Of a DNA stretch of 15,106 bases, positions 7,731-13,530 are shown piece by piece. Both the position numbers and the translations under genes were made by a program. Each line of letters begins with the position of its first letter. Positions within the stretch are counted from its first letter, which is position 1. The notes beneath the pieces were generated by a model that saw only the letters and a program-made list of their open reading frames with translations, made no database searches and was not told where the DNA came from. Location of the stretch: NCBI GenBank assembly GCA_903909415.1, contig CAIVVS010000326.1, forward strand, positions 1-15,106. The letters are read 5' to 3'. The stretch is from an uncultured Pseudomonadota bacterium. Its GTDB lineage: Bacteria; Pseudomonadota; Gammaproteobacteria; Burkholderiales; SG8-39.

Positions 7731-7853
7731 ATGAAACAAAAGCTTCATTCCCCCGCGCTTGCAATCCCCCCCGGGATATGCGACAAATACTGCATGCACC
7801 AGCGCAACCCGGCTTTCCCGACCGTCCGCAGCAGCATCGCGGCGGCACGGTGA
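7731..7853 (+). CDS. Possible 40-residue leader peptide, coupled to bcp
   Basis: The ATG at 7731 sits 9 nt behind a full AAGGAGG. The frame runs 40 codons and its TGA (7851-7853) overlaps the GTG start of the peroxiredoxin gene as GTGA, the same junction style as in the arn operon. The peptide starts MKQKLHSPALAIPPG, contains a C17-x3-C21 pair (CDKYC) followed by MH, and ends with a basic SSIAAAR tail. I recognise no family. The codons are less GC-skewed than neighbouring genes, so it may not be a functional protein. The sequence supports a role in delivering ribosomes to bcp; regulation through the cysteines would be speculation. Alternatively it is the decayed 5' end of an older gene. Confidence 0.4.
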   Translation: MKQKLHSPALAIPPGICDKYCMHQRNPAFPTVRSSIAAAR

Positions 7854-8317
7854 CGACACCGATGCTGAACAAGAAGGTTCCGGACTTCTCCCTGCCCGCC
7901 ACCGGCGGCGCCACGTTCAAGTTGTCGGCCTCCACGGCGCGCTTCACGGTGTTGTACTTCTACCCCAAGGACAACACCCCGGGCTGCACCAACCAGGGCG
8001 CGCAGTTCCGCGACCTGCACCCGGAGTTCCTCAAGGCCGGCGCCGAGGTCTACGGCATCTCGCGCGACAGCCTGAAGTCGCACGAGAACTTCAAGACCAA
8101 GCTCCAGTTCCCGTTCGAACTCCTTTCCGATGCGGAAGAAACCGCCTGCAACGTGTTCAAGGTCATCAAGATGAAGAACATGTACGGCAAGCAGGTCCGC
8201 GGCATCGAACGCAGCACCTTCGTCATCGACGCCAAGGGCGTGCTCCGGCACGAGTGGCGCGGCGTGAAGGTCCCAGGACATGCCCAGGAGGTACTCGACG
8301 TTGTCAAAGCACTCTGA
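7850..8317 (+). CDS. bcp: Thiol peroxidase of the Bcp/PrxQ peroxiredoxin family
   Basis: About 155 residues with the peroxiredoxin core: PDFSLPATGG, then VLYFYPKDNTPGCTNQGAQFRD. The peroxidatic cysteine is C46 (GTG start) in the TPGCT motif, with Thr43 and, downstream, R122 of the GIERSTFVID segment as expected partners. The position five residues later, Cys in E. coli Bcp, is Ala here (A51). The only other cysteine is C100 in ETACNVFKV. So it is either a 1-Cys enzyme or uses C100 for resolution. The family reduces hydroperoxides with thioredoxin-type donors in the cytoplasm. GTG at 7850 (overlapping the leader ORF) is chosen; ATG at 7862 is possible. The 3' end overlaps phoH. Confidence 0.9.
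   Translation: MTTPMLNKKVPDFSLPATGGATFKLSASTARFTVLYFYPKDNTPGCTNQGAQFRDLHPEFLKAGAEVYGISRDSLKSHENFKTKLQFPFELLSDAEETACNVFKVIKMKNMYGKQVRGIERSTFVIDAKGVLRHEWRGVKVPGHAQEVLDVVKAL
8286..8291 (+). promoter_or_regulatory. Shine-Dalgarno AGGAGG deciding the TTG start of phoH
   Basis: AGGAGG lies 9 nt before TTG at 8301 and inside the 3' end of bcp. An in-frame ATG at 8280 lies upstream of this site and cannot use it, so the TTG is the better start. Confidence 0.65.
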
Positions 8318-9812
8318 CGCGCCCGCCCAATCCGCCCAGTCTGCAGCACCGTCGAGTTCCATCGGCGCCCCCACCGGCGCCGCCCAGCCCCGAAAGAAGA
8401 AGCAGCGCGCCGCCGGCGCGCTGACCAAGCTGTTCGTGCTCGACACGAACGTGCTGATGCACGACCCCACCAGCCTGTTCCGCTTCGAGGAACACGACAT
8501 CTTCCTGCCGATCATGACGCTGGAGGAGCTGGATTCAAACAAGAAGGGCGTGTCCGAGGTGGCACGCAACGCCCGCCAGGCGAGCCGCTTCCTGGACGAG
8601 ATCATCAGCCGCTCGCCGGTCCCCATCGACCAGGGCATCCCGCTCAAGCGCCACGCGGGCGACAACGCCACCGGGCGCCTGTTCCTGCAGACCGAGGCGA
8701 TCAACAGCCTGCTCCCCGCGAGCCTGCCCACCAGCAAGGCCGACAACCAGATCATCGGCGTGGTGATCTGGCTGCAGAAGCGCGAGACCGCGAAGCATCC
8801 CGGGCGCCAGGTGATCCTGGTGTCCAAGGACATCAACATGCGCATCAAGGCCCGCGCACTGGGCCTGGAGGCGGAGGACTACTTCAACGACAAGGTGCTC
8901 GAGGACACGGACATCCTCTACACCGGGGTGCGCGAGCTGCCGGCCGACTTCTGGGAGAAGAACGGCCGCGACATGGAGTCCGGCAAGCGCGACGGGCGCA
9001 CCTACTACCGCGTGAAGGGACCGCTGGCCGGCCAGCTGATGGTCAACGAGTTCGTCTACATGGAAGGCGAGCGGCCGCTGTACGCGCAGGTCAAGGAGGT
9101 CGAGGGCCGCACCGCGCTGATCGAGACCCTGCGCGACTACGCCAGCACGCGCAACTCGGTCTGGGGCATCACCACGCGCAACCGCGAGCAGAACTTCGCG
9201 ATGAACCTGCTGATGAACCCGGAGATCGACTTCCTCACCCTGCTGGGGCAGGCCGGCACCGGCAAGACCCTGCTGACGCTGGCGGCGGGCCTGTCGCAGG
9301 TGCTGGAGGACAAGCGCTACTCCGAGATCATCATGACCCGCGTCACCGTCCCGGTGGGCGAGGACATCGGCTTCCTGCCCGGCACCGAGGAAGAGAAGAT
9401 GGCGCCGTGGATGGGCGCGCTGGAGGACAACCTCGACGTGCTGAACAAGACCGACGAGGACGCCGGCGAATGGGGCCGCGCCGCGACGCGCGACCTGATC
9501 CGCACCCGCATCAAGATCAAGTCGCTGAACTTCATGCGCGGGCGCACCTTCCTGAACAAGTACCTGATCATCGACGAGGCGCAGAACCTGACGCCCAAGC
9601 AGATGAAGACCCTGATCACCCGCGCCGGCCCCGGCACCAAGGTGGTGTGCCTGGGCAACATCTCGCAGATCGACACGCCCTACCTCACCGAGGGCTCATC
9701 CGGCCTGACCTACGTGGTGGACCGCATGAAGGGCTGGGCGCACGCCGGCCACGTCACCCTGGCGCGCGGCGAGCGCTCGCGGCTGGCGGACTATGCAGGC
9801 GAAGCGCTGTAA
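8301..9812 (+). CDS. PIN domain - PhoH family ATPase (YlaK/PhoH2-type)
   Basis: 503 residues from TTG at 8301. After a Ser/Ala/Pro-rich basic leader (1-40) comes a PIN nuclease domain (about 43-190) with acidic residues D48 (FVLDTN), E75/E76 (TLEELD), D148 (KADNQ) and D177 (SKDINM). The C-terminal PhoH ATPase has Walker A GQAGTGKT at 316-323 and Walker B LIIDEAQN at 422-429, plus TRVTVPVGEDIGFLPGT and the later LGNISQIDTPYL motif. PhoH2-type proteins couple an RNA-unwinding ATPase with a PIN ribonuclease; whether this one cleaves RNA is inferred. It overlaps bcp by 17 nt, so it is translated from the same message. The last four codons and the stop lie in the first unit of a hairpin repeat array. 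It is distinct from the ybeZ-type PhoH, which lacks PIN. Confidence 0.92.
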   Translation: MSKHSDAPAQSAQSAAPSSSIGAPTGAAQPRKKKQRAAGALTKLFVLDTNVLMHDPTSLFRFEEHDIFLPIMTLEELDSNKKGVSEVARNARQASRFLDEIISRSPVPIDQGIPLKRHAGDNATGRLFLQTEAINSLLPASLPTSKADNQIIGVVIWLQKRETAKHPGRQVILVSKDINMRIKARALGLEAEDYFNDKVLEDTDILYTGVRELPADFWEKNGRDMESGKRDGRTYYRVKGPLAGQLMVNEFVYMEGERPLYAQVKEVEGRTALIETLRDYASTRNSVWGITTRNREQNFAMNLLMNPEIDFLTLLGQAGTGKTLLTLAAGLSQVLEDKRYSEIIMTRVTVPVGEDIGFLPGTEEEKMAPWMGALEDNLDVLNKTDEDAGEWGRAATRDLIRTRIKIKSLNFMRGRTFLNKYLIIDEAQNLTPKQMKTLITRAGPGTKVVCLGNISQIDTPYLTEGSSGLTYVVDRMKGWAHAGHVTLARGERSRLADYAGEAL

Positions 9813-9926
9813 GCGGTTTGCCTGCTCGTGGACGAGATCGGGCGAAGCGCTGTAGGCGGTTTGCCTGCTCGTGGGAAGGAACTGGCGAAGCGCCGCAGGC
9901 GGTCCGCCGGTCCGCTTCAGTGCTTC
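9798..9926 (+). repeat. 43-bp tandem repeat forming three successive hairpins between phoH and the ahpD-like gene
   Basis: Three units start exactly 43 bp apart (9798, 9841, 9884). The first 34 bases of units 1 and 2 differ at one position; unit 3 matches unit 2 at 21 of its first 25, all differences being T to C. Each unit folds: outer arms GGCGAA / TTTGCC, a G-G mismatch, inner arms CGCT / AGCG and a 3-nt loop. In unit 1 the outer stem extends to GCAGGCGAA / TTTGCCTGC. In unit 3 the inner arms become CGCC / GGCG, preserving pairing. Unit 1 contains the phoH stop and unit 3 reaches into the 3' end of the convergent gene. There is no T-run, so these are not standard terminators. Confidence 0.75.
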
Positions 9927-10318
9927 GGAATGAAGGCCGCGTCCACCGGGATGCGGTAGCCGTTGGCCAGCCGGTTGGTCTCGTTCGCCACGCCCACCAC
10001 CGCCAGCAGTTCGGCCAGCTGCGCGTCGGTCATGCCCTTCGCGCGCGCCGCCGCGATGTGCGAGTGGATGCAGTACTCGCAGTTGTTGGTGACGCTGACC
10101 GCGACGTAGAGCATCTCCTTGGTCAGCGGGTCGAGCGCGCCCGGGGCCATCACCTCGCGCACCGTGTTCCACATGCGCCTGAGCGTGGGCGGGTGGCTGG
10201 CGAGCACCTTCCAGAAGTTGTTGATCCAGTCGGTCTTGCGCGCGGCCTTGATCTCGGCGTAGACCTCGCGTACCTCGGGCGACGCATCGCCCTCCTCGAC
10301 CATGGGCAGCATGGGCAT
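9917..10318 (-). CDS. AhpD-like / carboxymuconolactone decarboxylase family protein
   Basis: 133 residues from the ATG at 10318, chosen because AAAGGAAG (10323-10330 on the + strand complement) sits just upstream and because the residues before it would be encoded by promoter-region repeat sequence. The AhpD core is clear: E68 (TKEMLYVAVS), then C80-x2-C83 in NNCEYCIHSHIAAARAKGMTD with H87, the proton-relay/CXXC arrangement of alkylhydroperoxidase AhpD-fold proteins. The helix LAELLAVVGVANETNRLANG follows. Such proteins have peroxidase activity or are uncharacterised oxidative stress factors; the substrate cannot be told from sequence. It converges with phoH across the hairpin array and diverges from the msrB-like gene. 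Confidence 0.88.
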   Translation of the reverse strand: MPMLPMVEEGDASPEVREVYAEIKAARKTDWINNFWKVLASHPPTLRRMWNTVREVMAPGALDPLTKEMLYVAVSVTNNCEYCIHSHIAAARAKGMTDAQLAELLAVVGVANETNRLANGYRIPVDAAFIPKH

Positions 10319-10342
10319 GACGCTTCCTTTCGGCTGGGCCGC

Positions 10343-10348
10343 TAGAAT
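10343..10348 (+). promoter_or_regulatory. Candidate -10 box (TAGAAT) for the msrB-like gene
   Basis: TAGAAT in the divergent gap matches the sigma-70 -10 consensus at five of six positions. No convincing -35 lies at the right distance, so this is a weak call. If used, transcription would begin near 10355 and the message would carry the whole 21-bp repeat array, either as leader or as an N-terminal extension. Confidence 0.3.
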
Positions 10349-10407
10349 GGAGCCGTGATTATCGCGTGGCAGGCACCTTGATGGCCAAGCAGGCAACCCG
10401 GCAGCCA

Positions 10408-10527
10408 GGGAGCGGTCCGACATCGCCCGGGGGCGATCCGATATTGCCCGGGGGCGATCCGGCATCGCACCGGGGCGACCCAGCATCGCACGGGAGCGAT
10501 CCCATGCCGCCCCGGAGCGACGCCCAG
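10408..10527 (+). repeat. 21-bp palindromic minisatellite, five copies plus a partial sixth, before the msrB-like gene
   Basis: Units begin at 10408, 10429, 10450, 10471, 10492 and (partial) 10513. The consensus is roughly GGGGGCGATCCGACATCGCCC. GGGCGAT near the start and ATCGCCC at the end of a unit are complementary, and unit junctions give ATCGCCCGGGGGCGAT-like dyads. In the msrB frame the array encodes a 7-residue repeat (GDPxxxx). The array lies between the divergent ahpD-like and msrB-like genes, and its fifth unit supplies both a GGGAG and the ATG at 10504. Confidence 0.8.
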
Positions 10528-10887
10528 TGGCGCGAGCGCCTGCCGCCGCTGGCCTACAACGTCACCCGCAAGCGCCTCACCGAACCGGCGCATTCGGGCG
10601 GGGAATCGCTCGCCGAGGCGCGCGCGGGGGTCTACCGTTGCACGTGCTGTGGTGCGCCCCTGTTCGGTTCCGCGGCCAGGATCGATGCCGGCGACGGCTG
10701 GCCGGCGTTCCGCGAGGCGCTGTCCGCGGACGCGCTGGCCGAGCATGAAGACCTGTCCTGGTTCACCGAGCGCACCGCGGTGCGCTGCGCGGCCTGCGAC
10801 GCCCACATCGGCCATGTCGCCGCATCCGGGGACGGCGCGCGTCGCTACCGCGCCAACGCCTGCGCCCTGGCCTTCGCCCCCGGCTGA
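10504..10887 (+). CDS. MsrB-like methionine sulfoxide reductase with altered active site
   Basis: 127 residues from ATG at 10504, which gives family length (E. coli MsrB 137) and has GGGAG seven nt upstream. In-frame starts at 10381 (ATG) and 10366 (GTG) would add a repetitive GDP-rich extension of 41-46 residues. MsrB marks: SDAQWRERLPPLAYNVTRKRLTEPAHSG at the start, zinc-site pairs C46-x2-C49 and C95-x2-C98, GDGWPAF, and AHIGHV. MsrB reduces methionine-R-sulfoxide using a cysteine in RYC(V/I)N near the C-terminus; here that position is Arg (R116, RYRANAC) with a cysteine four residues later (C120). No frameshift explains the change. The enzyme may use C120, or may have lost reductase activity, so I give no symbol. 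Confidence 0.85.
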   Translation: MPPRSDAQWRERLPPLAYNVTRKRLTEPAHSGGESLAEARAGVYRCTCCGAPLFGSAARIDAGDGWPAFREALSADALAEHEDLSWFTERTAVRCAACDAHIGHVAASGDGARRYRANACALAFAPG

Positions 10888-10925
10888 ACCGCGCCGCCCG
10901 GCCGGGCAAACGGGGGACCGGGGCC

Positions 10926-10931
10926 TATAAT
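10926..10931 (+). promoter_or_regulatory. TATAAT -10 box immediately before yciB
   Basis: A perfect TATAAT ends 8 nt before the yciB ATG at 10940. A transcript starting the usual 6-7 nt downstream would begin within about two bases of the start codon, giving a near-leaderless mRNA. No good -35 is seen near 10903-10908, and there is no Shine-Dalgarno between box and ATG. Confidence 0.5.
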
Positions 10932-10939
10932 CCCGCCCC

Positions 10940-11515
10940 ATGAAACTGCTATTCGACTTCCTGCCCCTGGCGGCATTCTTCGCCGCGTTCAAGCTGGCCG
11001 ACATCTACTGGGCCACCGGGGTGGCCATCGCCGCCAGCGTCGCGGTGATGGCGTGGGTCCGCCTGCGCGGCGAGCCGGTGTCCAAGATGATGCTGGTGAG
11101 CCTGGTGATCGTCGTGGTGTTCGGCGGCGCGACCCTGCTGCTGCAGGACGAGCGCTTCATCAAGATCAAGCCCACGGCGCTGTACTGGATCCTGGGCGGC
11201 ATCCTGCTCGGCGGGCGCCTGTTCGCGCGGCGCAACCTGCTCAAGTCGCTGCTCGGGGACCAGCTGGAGATGCCCGCGCGCGGCTGGGACGTGATGTCCG
11301 CGATGTGGATCGTGTTCTTCGCGGGCATGGGCGTGCTGAACCTGTACGTCGCCTGGAACTATCCGACCGACACGTGGGTCAATTTCAAGGTGTTCTGGAG
11401 CATGGGCCTGCTGGTGGCCTTCTCCGTGGTGCAGGGCCTGGTGCTGTCGCGCTACATCGAGGACAAGCCCGCCGGCGACGGCGCGGGCGGAAGCCCCGGC
11501 GGCGGCCAGGGATGA
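10940..11515 (+). CDS. yciB: YciB, inner membrane-spanning protein (intracellular septation protein A family)
   Basis: 191 residues with the YciB/IspZ signature MKLLFDFLPLAAFFAAFKLADIYWATGVAIAAS and five hydrophobic helices. Typical blocks are LLLQDERFIKIKPTALYWILGGILLGG in the middle and GMGVLNLYVAWNYPTDTWVNFKVFWSMG near the C-terminus. The tail is Gly-rich and extends slightly beyond the usual length of about 180. The family is an inner membrane protein linked to cell envelope and septum synthesis in enterobacteria and Shigella. It starts a run of + strand genes with bolA and ppiC, an order often seen in betaproteobacteria. The ATG at 10940 is unambiguous. Confidence 0.93.
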   Translation: MKLLFDFLPLAAFFAAFKLADIYWATGVAIAASVAVMAWVRLRGEPVSKMMLVSLVIVVVFGGATLLLQDERFIKIKPTALYWILGGILLGGRLFARRNLLKSLLGDQLEMPARGWDVMSAMWIVFFAGMGVLNLYVAWNYPTDTWVNFKVFWSMGLLVAFSVVQGLVLSRYIEDKPAGDGAGGSPGGGQG

Positions 11516-11533
11516 ACGGGAGGCGCTGACCCG

Positions 11534-11800
11534 ATGGAACTCGCCGAACAGATGCGCGACCGGCTCGCGGTGCTGGAGCCCAGTGACTTCGACCTGTCGG
11601 ACGAGTCCGGACAGCACCTCGGCCACACCGGCTGGCGTCCCGGAGGCAGTCATTTCGCGGTCCGCATCGTGTCCGCCAGGTTCAGCGGCCTGTCGCGCGT
11701 GGCGCGCCACCGGCTGGTTTACGGCGCGCTGGGCGACCTCATGCAGGAGCGGGTCCACGCGCTGGCCGTGACCGCGCTGGCGCCCGGCGAAGCCGGATAA
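11534..11800 (+). CDS. bolA: BolA family protein
   Basis: An 88-residue BolA-fold protein. Recognisable blocks are GHTGWRPGGSHFAVRIVSARFSG, RHRLVYGALGDLM and HALAVTALAP, including the conserved RHR..VY helix start and the C-terminal His (in ERVHALAV) that contributes to iron-sulfur cluster binding with monothiol glutaredoxins. BolA proteins act with Grx-type partners in iron handling and, in E. coli, as transcription factors affecting morphology. CGGGAGG (11517-11523) precedes ATG 11534 by 10 nt. It sits 18 nt after yciB and is probably co-transcribed with it and ppiC. I cannot separate the BolA and IbaG subgroups with certainty, though the GSHF loop is more BolA-like. Confidence 0.88.
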   Translation: MELAEQMRDRLAVLEPSDFDLSDESGQHLGHTGWRPGGSHFAVRIVSARFSGLSRVARHRLVYGALGDLMQERVHALAVTALAPGEAG

Positions 11801-11836
11801 GCTATGATCATGCGATTGTTTATCAAGGAGTTTTTC

Positions 11837-12703
11837 ATGTCCCGAGCGTCCACGCCGAGGCCCGACAGGGCGTCCATCCTGGCCCCCGCCACCCTCGCCT
11901 GCGCCGTCCTGCTGGCCGCCGCGCCCTTCGCCGCGACCGCCCAGGGCCTGCCCGGCGGCCCGAGCCAGGCGCCCGTCGTCGTCGGCGCCCCCGACAAGCT
12001 GCCCTCGGTCAACGGCAAGCCCATTCCCAAGGCCCGCGTCGAGTTCATGGTGCGCCAGCGCGCCACGCAGGGCGCCCCGGACAACGAGGAAGGCCGCCGC
12101 CAGGTGATGGATGAGCTGATCAACCGCGAAGTGCTGGTGCAGGAAGCCGAGAAGAAGGGGCTGGCGCGCCGCGCCGACACCCAGGTCCAGCTCGACATGA
12201 ACCGGCAGCAGATCCTGATCCAGGCGCTGTTCGCCGACCACTTCAAGGCGAACCCGATCAAGGAAGACGCGATGCGCGCGGAGTACAGCCGCGCCCGCTC
12301 CACCCGCGGCGACAAGGAGTACAAGGCGCGCCACATCCTGGTCGAGAAGGAATCCGAGGCGAAGGAAATCATCGAGCAGCTGAAGAAGGGCGGCAAGTTC
12401 GAGGAACTGGCCAAGCAGTCCAAGGACCCCGGCTCCAAGGACCGCGGCGGCGACCTGGACTGGAATCCCCCCGCCACCTTCGTGAAGACCTTCTCCGATG
12501 CGCTGGTGAAATTGGACAAGGGCAAGGTCACGGACGCGCCGGTGCAGACCCAGTTCGGCTGGCACGTGATCCGGCTGGATGACGTGCGCACCACCCAGTT
12601 CCCTCCCTACGACGAGGTGAAGCCGCAGATCAACCAGATGCTGCAGCAGCAGGAAATCCAGAAGTTCGTGCGGGACCTGCGCGGCAAGGCCAAGGTCGAG
12701 TAA
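11837..12703 (+). CDS. Exported parvulin-type peptidyl-prolyl isomerase (PpiC/PrsA/SurA-like)
   Basis: 288 residues from ATG 11837, chosen because AAGGAG (11825-11830) lies 6 nt upstream; an in-frame ATG at 11804 lacks this. A signal peptide is apparent: basic N-terminus, hydrophobic ILAPATLACAVLLAAAPFAA, and a likely cleavage at ATA-QG (about 35/36). A SurA-N-like helical region follows (about 55-160, INREVLVQEAEKKG), then the parvulin domain (about 163-252): ARHILVEKESEAKEIIEQL, FEELAKQSKDPGSKDRGGDLDW, and QTQFGWHVIRLDD. It is expected to help folding of exported proteins in the periplasm. It closes the yciB-bolA run before a strong terminator. A symbol such as ppiC is common for this position but the subgroup is not certain. 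Confidence 0.92.
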   Translation: MSRASTPRPDRASILAPATLACAVLLAAAPFAATAQGLPGGPSQAPVVVGAPDKLPSVNGKPIPKARVEFMVRQRATQGAPDNEEGRRQVMDELINREVLVQEAEKKGLARRADTQVQLDMNRQQILIQALFADHFKANPIKEDAMRAEYSRARSTRGDKEYKARHILVEKESEAKEIIEQLKKGGKFEELAKQSKDPGSKDRGGDLDWNPPATFVKTFSDALVKLDKGKVTDAPVQTQFGWHVIRLDDVRTTQFPPYDEVKPQINQMLQQQEIQKFVRDLRGKAKVE

Positions 12704-12723
12704 GCCTCGCGCCGGGCGACCAG

Positions 12724-12762
12724 CCAAATGAAAACGGGGGCCATGCCCCCGTTTTCATTTGG
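12724..12762. terminator. Perfect 18-bp bidirectional intrinsic terminator
   Basis: Bases 12724-12741 are exactly complementary to 12745-12762 with a 3-nt CAT loop. The stem is GC-rich in its inner part (CGGGGGC) and has an A-run on one side and a T-run (TTTT) on the other, so it can serve both ppiC (+ strand, 21 nt after its stop) and the convergent EF-hand/BON gene (- strand). Confidence 0.93.
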
Positions 12763-12816
12763 TGCGGGCGGAATGTGTGCCACCTCCGCCGCGCGTCCTG
12801 GCGCTTATTTCGCCAC

Positions 12817-13404
12817 CTACTTCGCCACGTCCTTCGCGGCGTCCTTCGCGGCGCCGCCCCGGGTCTGGATGTTGTTGATGACCGTCTTCACGCCCTCGAC
12901 CTCGCCAGCCGCCTTGGCCGCTGCCGCGGACTGCTCGGCGGTGTCCACGAAGCCGGCCAACTGCACCCGGCCCTCGCTGGTGTTCACCGAGATCGCGGCC
13001 GAGGGCACGCCCTTGGTCTTAACCAGCGCGGTCTTGACCTTGGCCGTGATCGCGCTGTCACCGGCGAACTGGCCCGCGCTGCCCGCCACCTTGCTCGCGC
13101 CCTTGCCCGCCTTGCCGGCGGCTTCCTTGGCGCCGTCGTACTGCGCGAGGGACGATGCCTTGCCGTACTCGGCCTCGCTCAGCTTGCCGTCCTTGTTCTC
13201 GTCGGCCTGCTCGAAGTACTTGGCCAGCGTCTTGTCCTTCTCGAGCTCCGCCTTGCTCAGGAAGCCGTCGCCGTTGGCGTCCAGCTTCTGGAACCCCATG
13301 TTGCGCGGCGCGGGCGCGCTGTCGCCCTGTGCCAGCGTCACGCCGGAAAAGGTGGAAATGGCGCAAAAAACGGCTAAGCCGCTGTTTTTAATGATATTTT
13401 TCAC
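12817..13404 (-). CDS. Exported protein with two EF-hands and a C-terminal BON domain
   Basis: 195 residues from GTG at 13404, chosen because AAGGGGG lies 4 nt upstream on that strand and the protein then begins with a good signal peptide (MKNIIKNSGLAVFCAISTFSGVTLA, cleavage near 25/26). Two canonical calcium loops follow: D42-x-N44-x-D46-G-x5-E53 and D68-x-N70-x-D72-G-x5-E79. A Gly/Ala/Lys linker (about 91-113) leads to a BON domain (about 116-182: DSAITAKVKTALVK, VQLAGFVDT, VKTVINNIQ), a periplasmic or membrane-associated fold found in OsmY-type proteins. The short tail is an AAKD repeat. Periplasmic, calcium-responsive and stress-related function is inferred from domains only. It ends 54 nt from the shared terminator. 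Confidence 0.85.
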   Translation of the reverse strand: MKNIIKNSGLAVFCAISTFSGVTLAQGDSAPAPRNMGFQKLDANGDGFLSKAELEKDKTLAKYFEQADENKDGKLSEAEYGKASSLAQYDGAKEAAGKAGKGASKVAGSAGQFAGDSAITAKVKTALVKTKGVPSAAISVNTSEGRVQLAGFVDTAEQSAAAAKAAGEVEGVKTVINNIQTRGGAAKDAAKDVAK

Positions 13405-13530
13405 AATACCCCCTTGATGGACCTGCACAGTGGCCAAACCTGGCCGGCCACGCGCGAGTGTGCCGCGCGGCTTGCTACATGAAACGGATGGGGTGCCCTT
13501 GCGGCTGACAGCAAGGGGGGCGATCCATCC
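13405..13530. other. Intergenic gap between purL and the EF-hand/BON gene
   Basis: This 126-base stretch separates two genes on the same (-) strand. It contains a 7-bp inverted repeat (CCCTTGC 13496-13502 / GCAAGGG 13511-13517, 8-nt loop) about 13 nt past the purL stop, which could form a weak terminator but has no T-run. No promoter box for the EF-hand/BON gene could be identified with confidence. Confidence 0.35.

Noticed and set aside
10319..10486. Longer N-terminus (56 extra residues) for the AhpD-like protein
   Set aside because: The extension is the reverse translation of the 21-bp minisatellite, while the ATG at 10318 has a good Shine-Dalgarno and fits family length.
10843..10887. Frameshift as the cause of the missing MsrB cysteine
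   Set aside because: The frame reads through to a conserved-looking ANACALAF C-terminus with the normal stop, so the region is in the correct frame.
11803..11808. TATGAT as a -10 box for the ppiC-like gene
   Set aside because: No -35 at a suitable distance; it arises from the bolA stop context and the gene can be served by the yciB-bolA transcript.
13365..13386. A-run, CGGC-TAA-GCCG and T-run in the signal peptide region of the EF-hand/BON gene, resembling a small terminator
   Set aside because: The stem is only about 4 bp, it lies within the coding sequence, and AT-rich lysine/isoleucine codons of the signal peptide explain the runs.
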